From: Siniperca chuatsi
Taxonomy: Eukaryota > Chordata > Actinopteri > Centrarchiformes > Sinipercidae
NCBI RefSeq assembly: GCF_020085105.1
Contig: NC_058046.1
Coordinates: 6,672,675-6,736,674, forward strand
DNA length: 64,000 bases
Direction: 5' to 3'
A program made the position numbers and the translations under genes. The notes beneath the pieces were generated by a model that ran no database searches, was not told where the DNA came from, and saw only the letters and a program-made list of their open reading frames with translations. This document shows, piece after piece, positions 49,701-61,900 of the stretch (its first letter is position 1; each line of letters starts with the position of its first letter).

Positions 49701-52700
49701 ATCCCATTGGTCTATAAAACACAAGTATTACTAGTTATCTGACAATTTCCAATATATGCAGTATATTTGTATGTCCCTAGTAATCATCTTTATTATGTCA
49801 AGGTTAAGATTGTAAACATGTTAAAGTTTAGACCACTTGGGTGCAGCACATCAAGCTTTAAAAACATCTGACATATCATCACTTATTAAGTTGGCGAATG
49901 TGTTAACAAACAATTTTCTTTTTACACATCCAGCAGACACAGAGCAACATTAGCATTCATCATTAGGAGTCATGTTTGTGTCCACTTGATAAAAGATGAT
50001 AGATTTAGCTGTTTTGGTCTCCACCAACTCCAAGGGGGAAAAAATCTGGTTCTGGTTAAATTCTACCCTATGTTTACCAGCTAGTATCTAACTTTGTCTG
50101 CTGTTTGGTGAGTTTTTAAGAGCTTTTTTTAGAGCTGGTAACGAGGTTGATGACAGCTGAGTTTGTAGGCAGTTAAACCAAAACAATTGGCTAAAAACTA
50201 CTGTATACTAATAATAAATAAGTTAATTAACTTAATTATCTGTGGGTTCATCACTACAGAGTGACCCCTTTTAACATTACACAGTAATTTGAATTAAATT
50301 AAATATTTTTATTTGGATATGATCAACATGACACAGCTGCACAGCTCCTGGAGTTTAAGAAGCAGCGATTTTTTGGCCTTTTACAGAGATTTTTTTATTT
50401 TATTAATCTACTAATCTGGGGAAATAAATTGATTGATCTGAGGGGGTGAATAATGCAATCTGAAACACAAATTATTGATTTGCAGTGTAAAGGATTTGTG
50501 TCAGAAAGACTATTGAGTGGATAAGGACAAAAACATGAAGATAATCAAACTATTAAGTTGACAGAATTAATTAAAGTGAGGACACCTCATCAAGGACCAC
50601 AGAGAATGTGAGTTGTTTTTTCTTGAGCTATGGCTGGATAAATGTTTCCTCTTCTTCACGATCAAAGAAGTTTCTCTGAGTGACTCATTTTGTTCTCGTT
50701 TTTGTGGTTCCTCCAAAACATTTTCTTTAATTGTGTAACTCTTCCATTTCTCACACTTGCTAGATTTTCCACTTCCACCACCTCTCACTGTGCACACATG
50801 GTGTAATGCAGTCTTGTCATTTGCTGATGCAACCTATAGGGAAATTAGGTGGGCGCTGTAGAATCATCACGTACGAACTGTGAAGCCTTAATGATGCTTT
50901 ACACGATCACTTTCAAATTCAAAATCCACCTTTAAATCACATTCCACAGATATACCAGGCCCAAGAAATGACTTTCAAATACAATAACTTCCACGTTAAC
51001 CATCGCAGTGAGAGTTTTTGTTTTCGTTCCTAACATTTGACCATTTAGCTAAGTGCTGATCTTTACCTGTTAAGTCCAGCAATCAGGTCTCTTATATCAT
51101 CAGGGAGGATGACACGATGCTCGCCCATGTCCCTGTGGTTTCCCAACACACACACCGGCACATGGGTGGGTACTTTGGGCAATTCCCTCAGGATGTAGTT
51201 AAAAGTCCTGCAATTGACAAAAATCACACAGATCATCACAACAGTGATCTGTGGGTGGGTGAAGAAAACTTAAAGGAAGCTTAGACCAATAAAATTGAAT
51301 TAGTGAAGGCTCAGTTCAGTGGAGGTTGAAATGGAGGGATTTCACATCACTTTTACAGAGGAGCATTAGTTTTCCAAGACATTAACAGGTACAAACATAT
51401 ATCAAAAATGAACGACACCAATGAACAGGTTACTGTGTTATTACAAACAACAAAACAAGTTCTAATGTTTCAGAAAGGTATATTAAAAGCCTATTTAGAT
51501 GGTCAGATTGAACGCATGTAAAAATGTCACCCAGGTCAGAAACAGGAAATCATGAAAGTAAAATAATAACTTTACAAATCATATCATGAGTTATGACACA
51601 GTCCCATCAATGGGTATAATTAAGAATCATGTTTATAAAAATGTTGAATTTATTTCTGAATTCAGACCCAGATATATACTACTAAGGCATCAAATTTGAA
51701 AATCTAATAGGTTTCCCTTTAATGTTTGTTTAAATGTGCACATCAAAATGTAGCTACTGAAAATAATGTTTTTGATCAAATTGCACAATTTCAAGTTCAT
51801 TAAGTGATTACATGTCAGACGTTTGAAGTCAATCAGTCTTCAATGTTGAGGGCTTTTGTTATAATGCTTCCAAGATAAGGCTGGTGCTATATTTTTATTA
51901 TTGTCAACAAATCCCACGGAAAGACCAAAACTAACAATATGTTAGTCTATCTCTCAATACTGTCTGACTTCCCTAACCTGTCTGTGACTCTCATTGATGC
52001 CTAATGAAGACATAAATCTTTAAAAAACTCACACTCACTGATGTATTCTTTCATTTTAAAATGAGACTAAATAATTTCCAGCAGCTGGTTACTGCAGTTT
52101 TTAGCAAACGTTACTTAAACAGGAAGACATCATGCATTTGATGGACACTATTTTCATCTGCGGATTAATCCACATTTGGTGCTCAAGTGAGTATTTTTGG
52201 GAGCAGGACAGTATATGTGGGACTGAGTCAAAATAAACTACAGTGTGTGTTCATGGTAACAGTGTGGCTCACTGATGTTTTGGACAACAATGGGGCTCTA
52301 TGGCACAGTAGAATAAGATATATAAGGCTTTGGATACACACACAATACTTAGTAGGATACATTCATTGCTGGTTTTGGTGTTTTCATGGGATTTGTTGAC
52401 TATAAAAAAATAAAAAATAGAATATCACCAGACTCCTTTAAGTGTCAAAGCAGCAAGTATTTACTGTTTCAAAACGCCTGAGAGATGAATGGCATGAATA
52501 AATACGGAAAGTGATACCAATACTGTTACTACAAAGAAAGTAACAGGTTATCAGCATGACACAACAAACAAACAAACAAACAATACCTATTGGTGCATCA
52601 TGTCCCTTGTGGCAAGACATGCTAGTATTAAAAAACAACAAATCTATCTATTCCCTCAGACATGATGCCCAAAATAGCAATGTCAAAATGTCTTTGAAGG

Positions 52701-54639
52701 TTTTTGCCTTTGAAGCTGAACAACATCCACCAGTGGAAACTCTCAGCTTCACAGCCACATGCAAACTGACTGAAACCTAATCTGTCCATGCAAATTGTAA
52801 CATTAGAGTTCACTGATGAGACAGTGTTAGGACAACAACTCAGACAGACGGCTCTTACCACTGCTTGGTAATGTCAAACATCATGATGACTCCATTACAG
52901 TTCTTGTACACATCCAGGAACTCTGCATCCAGGGCCACTTCATCTGACTACAGCACGCATATATTCATATTAAAACAAATGTATTAATCACACAAGAGAG
53001 GAAAGCAACACATTACTTATATGATGACAACTTATATTTTTGATCATTTACACTCTGTAAGACATTTAGCCAATTCCATCACCGACTCACATACTATAAG
53101 TGAGCCTTTTTTCCTGAACACATGACAGTCATGTGATAATCACCTCTTGGGGCTCATTCTCCAGTTTCAAATTGTCTCCACGCCTTTTGCCTTTGCCTGA
53201 AAGAACAAGAAATTGCAAACGTTAGATGAGCTGAAAAGAAAAGACAAACATCACAATCTACAGCTTAGTTAACTGCTTTACGTTATTTTATGATGAGTAA
53301 AGCAAGCAGAGCAGCACAGCCGCTTTTCTTATGGAAAAGCCTAATTTTAACACACATTATCCTTTAAATACACACGCTCCTGGCATTAAGTCATGGCTCA
53401 CACGGTGCAGACGCTCAGGCTCTAGCTATACACAGCAGAAGACTCAGCCAAACTCTGAAATGTAGCCACGCAGCAAACCTGGGAATAGCCAAACCTTGAG
53501 AATACTGACATTCAGATAAGAGTGGAACAAGGCTGGGCAAACCCATGGCACATAAGCGAGTTCAACTTCTACACACTATAGTGGTGCTCACCTACACCTT
53601 CAGGAAGAGGATATTTTTGGCCTGAGATGAGTGCGAGAGAGGTGCAAAAAAGACAACATCAACAATGAGGACAGAAAAACAAACAAGCAACCAACCATCC
53701 GTCTATTTCACTTGTCAAGAAATACTGTAGCAGCTTTACTGCAGTAGATAGAAAAGGCTGTAACTTCTTATAGCCAGGTCAGCCACAGTAGAAAGTCTGG
53801 TTCTATAACTGGCATGTGTGTCAACACTCACCTTTGTCTACCACGTCCCACACCTCTACCTTGACCACATCATCAGTAGCTGTGAGAAACAGAAAGGGTG
53901 TTTTTATTATTCATGTTCTTTGGCCACAGAGGAAAATAACTCAAATGTACAGGCTGTTAAGTGAGTCTAATATGGATCCAGTAACTAACACAGCGGAAGA
54001 AGCAGCAGTGGAAAAAGTTTTGCTTGGTATGGAATGACTAACACAAATACAGGACACCTACTCTAAAAATTGGTTCGCTGAAGCCAAATCTAAATGCACA
54101 ATCTCTTGTTTTACCTTGATATGGAGCCACTGAAATAAATCACCAAGGCACAAACAGCAGATGTCAAATATTCACCAGAATAGAAACATGGTTGGTGATA
54201 ACATAAAATAAGCTGTAATGTTCAGTGATGACATGAGTTGGCTTGACTTACTTTTGTAATTCCAATGGATACTTGTGGCTTGGATCTCCTGAGTGGGTAG
54301 GTACTCCTCCACAAACTTCTTACCCTGTAGTCGATGCCATAAAGTGCTCTTTCCAGTGTTTCTATCTCCCCGGATGACTATTTTCACTTAAGTGGGAAAG
54401 AGATTGTACATTAAGTTCGTCAAAAAAAGAAGCAGCATTTAATATTTATAAATGGGACAGACATATTTGACTGCAGAAGCCTATTCACCTGACTGACTAC
54501 ATTACTTACTATTATACTGCACCCCTTTGGCGAAGCGTCTCTGCAAACTTTGGTTCATCGACTGCAGGCCAGCGGGGATGTTCTTGTCCCTGAGCTGCCC
54601 TGGCTCAGATCCCACCAGCTTCTTAAGAGCTGAAAACAT
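41024..54639 (-). CDS. rabl6: RAB-like protein 6 (Rabl6/Parf), complete, 745 aa
   Basis: Fifteen coding exons: 54639-54510, 54386-54252, 53879-53832, 53196-53144, 52947-52859, 51207-51067, 49711-49606, 49375-49272, 48453-48068, 45632-45479, 45122-44925, 43159-42898, 42596-42410, 41360-41302, 41209-41024. They total 2238 nt. The N-terminal half is a Rab-like GTPase: GDRNTGKST (50-58), WDVVDKG, LGNHRD in place of NKxD, and YAESSMK. Next come [20 protein letters not shown] and a Pro/Ser-rich stretch (about 275-370) ending in [10 protein letters not shown]. The acidic C-terminal half has [14 protein letters not shown] and ends in Lys-rich repeats and [10 protein letters not shown]...DYEEL. No prenylation motif. 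Human RABL6 (about 729 aa) has the same order. It is a GTP-binding protein linked to proliferation and ARF binding. One intron uses a GC donor. Confidence 0.96.
41710..41727 (-). other. rabl6: Candidate 18-nt cassette micro-exon of rabl6
   Basis: Inside the GC-AG intron, GCCAAAAAACTGTGAAAG sits between TTCTGTCCTCTAG and GTAACC. It is phase 1 at both ends and would add GQKTVK to the Lys-rich tail without changing the frame. Supported by splice signals and phase only. Confidence 0.35.
41770..42245. mobile_element. hAT-like element in rabl6 intron
   Basis: The right end reads on the reverse strand GTAGGAGTGAGAATCTTGGG, then GAATCTCACGATTTGATTTC, a terminus typical of fish hAT elements; AATCAATTGATA and CGATTCACATATCACAACTC make up the left part. 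No transposase. Confidence 0.5.
44021..44561. mobile_element. hAT-type MITE, 541 bp, with 5-bp target duplication
   Basis: The left end CAGGGCTCAACACTAAC mirrors the right end on the reverse strand, CAGGGTTCAACAGTAAC (15 of 17 match). TGGTG flanks both sides (44016-44020 and 44562-44566). A repeated GGTTGCCA motif occurs near both ends. It lies in the rabl6 intron between 44925 and 43159. Confidence 0.82.
46140..46500. repeat. LINE 3' tail with a 28-bp tandem repeat
   Basis: The unit ACCAATCGCAAACCACTGCA + ACCTATGC (28 bp) starts at 46187, 46215 and 46243, the last copy partial. Downstream, GATTGTAAAGCC, GTGATATTGGGCTATATAAA and AATAAAATTGACTTGATTG form the 3' end of an L2/CR1-type fish LINE. 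No protein-coding part remains. Confidence 0.7.
46732..47112. repeat. A-tract and 90-bp inverted repeat (fold-back unit)
   Basis: A run of 30 A (46732-46761) is followed by an arm at 46762-46864 whose reverse complement occurs at 47024-47112. GGAAGC(T/C)AAGCAATGCACTG and CAACA(A/G)AA(T/C)GTATTTTAGCCAC are in both. Left of the A-tract is GGTTGTCAAAAGTATCGATA, a terminus known from fish hAT elements, so the unit is probably the inside of such an element. Confidence 0.8.
47535..47985. mobile_element. hAT-like non-autonomous element, copy B (reverse)
   Basis: It matches 24055-24311 on the opposite strand, from GTTGGGCCAATG at 47541 to CTTAAGCATAGGCTATAG near 47979. An extra about 200 bp in the middle is absent from copy A. 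It lies in the rabl6 intron between 48068 and 45632. Confidence 0.65.
53592..53621 (-). other. rabl6: Candidate 30-nt cassette micro-exon of rabl6
   Basis: GCCAAAAATATCCTCTTCCT and the following GAAGGTGTAG form 30 nt between a pyrimidine-rich acceptor (TCGCACTCATCTCAG) and GTGAGC. Both ends are phase 1, like the flanking exons, so inclusion adds [10 protein letters not shown] after WDVVDK, right behind the G3 motif. The known human protein lacks it, so it would be optional. Confidence 0.5.
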
Positions 54640-55539
54640 CTTGACGAAGCTTCACGAGCTTGTACAGTAAAACGCGGTAGTACAGTGGAACTCCCCTGAC
54701 AATTCGTCACACAACAACTGAAGGAAAAGTGTAACTGTGTATCCTGTTGGCTGTGGAAGCTAAGGGCCCATGCTTACAAGCAAATATGATGCCAAATTAA
54801 TAAATATTGACTCTGAATTTAGTGGTTCTCTTAAAACTGACTAGATGTTCTTACTTGCCAGTCAGAGGTGAAGGTTACTACCATGCTGTTTTGAGCCTCA
54901 TCTGTGAAAAAACAGAGGGATACAGAAGTTATGGTTGTGAATTGTCTACTATTCTCTTTCAAGGTGTAGGCATGGTAAAAAGGCAGGTTTGTCAAACACA
55001 TAAACGCATACAATATCATGTCTTCAATACACGGTGTGATAGAAATGTGCAGCCAGATCTGGTAACTTAAAAGGAAATACAACCATACATAAAATATTCG
55101 AGTTATTTTAGCTAATACATCAAGAGACACAGACAACCTCAGATGGAAAAAATACCATTAAGATCCAATTTTGTGTAGCTCCAGGTTGCGCCTCTCATGT
55201 TTTGTCATTACATTCGAGTCACAATGCTAAGTCTCCATTTTTCTGCAAAATACCAGGTAATCGCTGAAAAACCCAGAAGGTTGTTTATCGCCGTTCTGAT
55301 TTTGAATGTATTTTGTGAAACCTCAAAAACTCTTCGAACCATCTGGATGGAACAATATTCCATCCACTGCCCGATAAAAAAAGATTTTTAACGCGTTTCC
55401 CAAGTTGCGCCACTGTTTCTTAAGCCACAAAAAGATGGTAGCCAGAAATGACATATGTTTGTGTTCAATTTGTACAACATGAAACAAGATTGAAAAGTTT
55501 TATCATCAGTTATATTTGTCTGTACTGATGTTTCATTGT

Positions 55540-55815
55540 ATTAGGGCTGAGTCGATTAACAGAAAATTAACCGGCAACAATTTTCATAATCGATTAATCG
55601 TTCAAGTAATGAATGTGAATATTTTCTTAGTCTTCTTTGATAGTAAACTGAATATCTATCTTCAAAACAAGGCATTTGGAGATGTCACCTTTGGCTCTGG
55701 GAAATAGTGATGGACATTTTCGCTACTCTCCGACATTTCTTTTTTTTAGACCAAACGACTCATCGAGAAAATATTCAGCAGGTTAATCGATAATGAAAAT
55801 TATCGTTAGTTGTAT
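55540..55815. repeat. TCGATTAATCGATTA-type repeat, copy 1
   Basis: GGGCTGAGTCGATTAACAGA at the left and TTAATCGATAATGAAAATTA then TCGTTAGTTGTA at the right make inverted ends of an element very common in percomorphs (GGGCTGCAACTAACGATTA). It lies in rabl6 intron 1. A second copy is at 62165. Confidence 0.6.
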
Positions 55816-56219
55816 TATTTTATATTTTCGTACAAAACGAATGTGTTTATAGTTTTCTTGTGTCATACAGAACAAACAATGCCAATACATAAAAGGCACA
55901 AATTAGGGCTAGATTAGATTATGTGGTCAGATGACACTTTTTTCAGTAGGTACATTTAAAGGTGAAATATTAGTGATACATGAAAGAAGAGCTTACAGCA
56001 GTGTATCAGAGCACGTCTCCATGTCTTTGAAATCCTAATGGGAGCTGTCACGGTGTCCCAGGAGGTATTTCATTATTCACTATCAAGATCAGCTTCGGGA
56101 TTTGTCTCCTGTTTAGCTTCAGGGGAGACTAGCTCAAATGCAAAGCCGAACTGTGTAATATTGTAATAATAACACAGTGAATCAATTATTTCATTATTAA
56201 TTTTCCCTTTAACGTTATC

Positions 56220-56640
56220 CACCTAGCATTAGCCGACCAGGCTGTTAGCTCGGTTAAGAGAGGGCTGAACCGCATTTTTTGAAGAAGTTATGCTTAAAAA
56301 CGTTAAGCCAAAATAATCTAAAGGGTATGTCAAGGTTAACACGGGTTCAAACAGTGATGAGGCAACCCGGTTTGTTACCTACCCTGGCTAAAAGGTAACA
56401 TTATCCTTTGGCTCTGTTTTAGCTAGTTAGCTATCCAGCCGATATTAGCGTAGCTTTTCCCCTTGTACGCTCAGTGACATTAAACGGCAGCTAGACTGGA
56501 TGTTTTCTTCCAGGTGGTATCAGCAACAAATACTCACGGTCATTTAATAAGATAAGGAAGTGCAGTCCCGACATCTTTTTCTCAAAACATCTGTCAGACC
56601 TCCATCCCGACAGAGATATAGCAGCGACATTCCTTTGCAA
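56220..56640 (-). promoter_or_regulatory. rabl6: rabl6 non-coding first exon and promoter-proximal motifs
   Basis: The exon ends at 56538 before a GTGAGT donor and joins the acceptor before 54717, 78 nt upstream of the ATG; its start is taken as near 56640. The leader carries several upstream ATGs. Just inside intron 1 are CTGTTAGCTCGG (56240), TTTAGCTAGTTAGCTATCC (56419) and GATATTAGCGTAGC, the same motif family as at araf and imp4. Confidence 0.55.
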
Positions 56641-56920
56641 AGAAAGCAGCTACATCGACCCAGCGTCAAGCGTGACACAAATATGTACAACTTCCGTTAA
56701 AACTTTCAAAATAAGCTTATGTTTAAGAAATAAAAAATAAAAACGTTAACTGGAGAAATCAGTAAAAACGACAACTACTACTGCCTATTTCCAGATTACA
56801 TCAAGTGATTCCATGACTTTATGGAATATTATTCCAGTCATATAGGTATACTTGAAAACTGATGCTATTACTTGTCATCTCCACAATTGCCCTACTAGAT
56901 ATAGGCCTACTGTATAAAAT

Positions 56921-57690
56921 AAAGGGTCAGTTCACCCAAATTACAAAATCACATATTTTCTCTCTTAACCCCTGTGGTGTCTGGCCATGCAGATAGTTTC
57001 AGTTTTAGGTGGCAAGGTTCTTAGAGATCAACCTCTGAAACCTGTGTGGCCACCACAATACAAATAAATGGAAATTTGTTTTGTGCTCATGGCAGCATTG
57101 AAAAATTATCTTTGACAACCAAGAAGTTCATTCTTGACCTTAGAAACAGAGGTTGAGACACCTATCTCACCACTAGGTCCATTCAGTAGCTATTCCTGTG
57201 CTTTCCATTATATTACACAAACTTCTTCAGCAAATGGAGTTTCCAAGGTCATGAACTTGAACTTTGAACCTCAGCTGTTGAGGCAACATGGATGAGAAAT
57301 CCCAAAAATTTAAAAATCTAAATTTTAACATCTGTAATTCCATTACTGGACAAACTCCATCTGCCGACGAAGATCATGTGATATGACGAAAAGCTCCAGA
57401 ACAGCTACTAAATGAACATTGTGAGATTATTTTCTCTACATTTGAAAAAGTCAACAGCAATGTGTTTTCCAGAAAACAATGGCCCTGTTATTCAGGATAT
57501 TGACATTTTGAAGGACTATCTACTCAGCATAAAGTACTTATTGTGAAAATTGGAGCGGTGGCAAAAATCTCAGAGGAGATATCTGAAAACCTGGACACAT
57601 AATAGCAAAACTATCTGCAGTGATACCACCACTAGGGGTAAGTGCACAAATATATATATTTTTTGTAATTTGGATTAACAGACCCTTTCA
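56921..57690. mobile_element. MITE between rabl6 and traf2
   Basis: AAAGGGTCAGTTCACCCAAA then TTAC at the left matches the reverse of GTAATTTGGATTAACAGACC then CTTT at the right. GAAAAAGTCAACAGCAATGT inside is typical of this percomorph element. It occupies about a third of the interval between the two divergent genes. Confidence 0.8.
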
Positions 57691-58571
57691 TTTATTTTTC
57701 ACATAATTGCAGTGGGAACTGCTCAATTCTACCACAGTCTCCTGGTGATCAATAGGTAACTTTATTGCAACAGCAGGTGCGCATCCGGGTACTTTACTCC
57801 TGCTTCAAGCCCCCGCCCCCTTTTGGGTGAAAGCAGCCCCTTTAATTTGACTGGCGGCAAAAGCAAAGTCTGAGGCCTTTGCCAATTTAATAGCATAAAA
57901 TAAGAATACTTTATTGCTTTTTTAGCTATTAGGAGCCCACATCCTATGGCCAGTAAGGCAAGCAATTATGTTAAGTCGTTGCCAATCAATCAATCAATCA
58001 TCGTCGTTGTATAGAAAGAAATAGGGGTTGATGAGTGTCCTTTCACTAACCTGATCGTATTGAATCTCCAGGTAATGTATTTCTGACATCTGTCACTTTT
58101 TATGTCGTTAAGACACTTTATGTTTTGCTATTGTTGTAGTCTGTCCAATGTGAAGTTACTGTAAACTAATTACATCACTGTGGCGAAGCGACCGCTGTCT
58201 CTATTTTGATAGCCGTTTGAGTTTATCACGCAACCTTTAACTACGTGCGGAGAAGTAGAGAACAGGTCAGTTTTTAGCCCCACTTCCTACAAGGGTCACT
58301 ATTAGAACTTCAGTTCAATTTATGTTAATTATTAACGTCTTTAACATCATTAACTAACCTGTGATGAAGTGTTTACCACAGATGTACACGTACTGAACGG
58401 CCAGAGAGAGAACACGGAGCGCTCACATTTCTCATTTGCAACGTTCACTACCAGATTAAACTGGTCTGCTTTAAATTTCAGACATCTTTAGAATTACATA
58501 CATGAGCACACACAATGCCATTATCTACATTATTCTCTGCACATCCTAAAACTGCTGAATACAAATACTTA

Positions 58572-58575
<4 letters not shown>

Positions 58576-58613
<38 letters not shown>
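58576..58613. repeat. Poly(T) tract
   Basis: 38 consecutive T residues, about 390 bp upstream of the traf2 start codon. True length is uncertain in any assembly. Confidence 0.9.
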
Positions 58614-58619
<6 letters not shown>

Positions 58620-58999
58620 AAGACAAATGACAACGCTTACGAGATTATAATGGTTAAATGAAGCTAACTTCCCGCAGCTGTGGTGGTGGTCCAACCTGTA
58701 CTGTCCAATCCGGCGCAGCCTGCTTCCTGATGATGCTCTTCTCTCGGGCTTGCGGCGCCTAGCGGTAGACGTAGTAATTTACAACTGCATCATCAGCTGT
58801 CACTTTTATCATGTGAATTTTGTCTATGCATATGAAGATCAAATATCGTTATGCGTTCTTAACATAAGCAGGGATACATATTTTAAGAAATTGTCACAGA
58901 GCAATGAGTCGTTGCTGGCGATTATTTTTGAAATATTCAGCTGTGTTTGCTGTCTTGAACACACCCCGCTGAGTACCCCGATATTGTTCAAGGGGAATA

Positions 59000-61900
59000 A
59001 TGGCTGCACAGGAGCCGTCTCCACCATCTTCCCTGGAAGGCAACAAACCGGGCTTCCCAAAGAAAATTTTGGCCAACAACCACGAAGACAAGCATTTGTG
59101 CAATTCATGTCAGAAAATCTTGAGAAGGCCTTTGCAAGCTCAATGTGGTCATCGCTTTTGTTCGTTCTGTTTCAACAAAATTGTGAGGTGAGTAGTGTCA
59201 TGGTTGCTAGCGAGCTAGCTAGATGTGTAGCCTATATGAGCAATCAGAGCTTGTCACCAACCCTCCTTCCAATATCTTTCAATTTAATACTGCCCTGCTT
59301 ATTGTCACAGGTAACGCCATATACCACTACAAAGACAAGTTGCGATATATAGATTGCAAAGACCCACAGAAAAATTCGGCGTACAGGTAATTCACCAATC
59401 ACCACTTGATCCCAGTTAAATCTCAGTTTGTGTGATGGGTTGGCCAGGTGTCCTCGTAGTCTAGTCCCGCTAGCCAATGTTGTGGCTGACCGGCGCAACC
59501 AGTGTCGAAGAGTTGAGCTCGACAGTGTATTGTAAGGTAATATCAGGTCGATATTTATGCCGAATTTACTAGAAGGTCCGGTTCTGTTAAAGTCTTACAA
59601 TATATTCCACTCAGTGTGTATCTTTGTCGATAAGCGAGCCAACATTAAACTGGACATTTTTTGATCGGAGTTTAGCATGACCTTTATCTATAAAGTCGAT
59701 AACGTGACCTGACAAGGGTCTATCCGGTTCCAATCCATGTACTACTTGTAATTGTCAATAGTTTTGACAGTAGTGGGAACGAAAATACGACTAATTTTCT
59801 TTCATGATACAAGAATAGGGTAAACGTCCCTATTAAGCCCACCAAATCCGCTTTTCAGACATTTTTAATATATACTTCCCCAATTTAAGTGAGAACATTT
59901 TAGTTAAAATGAAAGTCTAATCTCTCATTTGAAGTGTCAATAATTAATTTACACCAATTTCTAATGTTTTCATTGTTTTGTTTTGTCAAAATATGTTAAA
60001 AGTCTGGCATGGGTTTAATGGGTACGTAACTGCCCTTGAAGCCCATGGGTGTTCCAAATAAGCCCACTTCATGATTTGTTGATAAATATATATATTTAAA
60101 AAATCTCAACAATACAGACTTTTCTATTCAAATCTGTAACCTCTTAGCTGTCAATAGCTATTTTCATTTTGTCTCCACTCCTATCCTATGGCCTGTAAAT
60201 GGCATTTGAAATAGGCGTGACAAGCCTTTTTGCTGTATTGTCAACGCAGACAAAGCTAAACCTACAACATGTCTTCTTTGGAATATAGCCAAAAACTATT
60301 TCGAACAAAATCAAAACTATAGTGGAAATTAGTCTCCAATACTTCATCTTTCAATATGTGTTGTCCATTTTGTCTGTATCTCTGTCCTATGGTGTGCTGT
60401 TGGCGCTTGAAACTGGCCAAAATTTCTGGTCCAGACAGCTGGTTGAAAGTGCAGATGTTTTTCTGAAGATTTCTGAAGGCCGACTGACTGAAAGAAAAAC
60501 GGTTTGCAGGTTCAATACTAATGTTCTAAGGATAGTAAATGAGTTAATGTCAGGATTTACAATTGAACAATAACTTAACTTGATTTTCAAATGTTAATTT
60601 TAAACATTGAGGCTAGTAGTTTGAAAGCATTGTAAAACAAATTTTAAAACCATCCAGTTCATTGTGGAGTAAGATTAAAACATACAGTTGGTTGTGAGGA
60701 GACATCAGTCACAGCATCTTGAAGCTCATGTATCATTAGCCTATAACTTAAACAAAATAAACAAGAAAGATGTCAACATTTCTGCAATTTCTACTTTCTC
60801 CTAGGCTAAACGTAGACCTATGCACTTTGAGGTGATCACATATATCATATCTGAATAAATATGGGTATTAAATATCTGAATTATGGAGCTGATTCATCAG
60901 GTGAGGAGGAAAAAAGTAGGGAGGAAAATGGTTCAAAGGTCAAAATGGAGAAAATCCCCATTGAAACACAGTCAAGTGGGCTTAATGGGAGCAGGTGGGC
61001 TTAAAGGGAACATCAGTGAATTTTTGGTTCAAAGACAGAATATTTTATTCTTAATATTTAATTCATAATATGCTTATTATGTTTTTATATCATTGTAATG
61101 TACCATATTATGCAGCTACTGTATTGATGCAGCATGTGGTCTGTTTGCTGGCCTGCTAAAACTCATATTTTCATTTCAAAAGAAACAATATTTCTAATTC
61201 AAGTCAGATTCTAACGTTTGTCTTATTCAAAACACCAATCATGTAAATTTTGATAACAAATGAGTACTTATCAAAAACAGGAGTAGAAATATATATGCAA
61301 AAAATGTTATCTTCTGAGGGTACCAAAAGTTTATTTGCAACTTCTTCAGGGATCAGCAGGCACTCTCCACATATGTGCTACGATAACTCAATATCAACAA
61401 ATCTGATTGGCTTACAGTAAAAAGTGTCATTTATGTAACAAGCAGCTTCATTGGAAGGAACATCCCAGCAAAAATGATGATGTCGTTTCTTTTTTATTTT
61501 ACTCAGAAGTTGCAAATAGGCTTATATGGTACGTGGGCTTAATAGGGATGTTTACCCCATTTAAAAAATAGTATTTTTGTTTTCGGCTCTTTGGACTAAC
61601 GGCGCAGTGAGAAGACACGCTTGGTAGTGAGATCACCATAGACTGGAGATCACTGATTCTGTTTTCTTACAGTATTATCTTGTTATGTTAGTTTAATCAT
61701 TTTTGGTGCAAGCACCCCCAAGAGTATTATGATGATGATTGCTGCCACAGCAAGATATAACCATGTCTGAAATCTTCGTTTAGCACGTGCCACCGTACCT
61801 GATGGGAACTTGTCAAGGTACATATACAATGACACAGTGGGTGGTTGTGGATATCAATAGGGGCCCCCTGATAAGAATCTGGTCATGCATTTGCAGCAGT

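Noticed and set aside
60322-61068. Short frames inside the AAGCCCA element as a transposase
   Set aside because: No DDE, zinc-finger or helix-turn-helix motif is visible; too short and unlinked.
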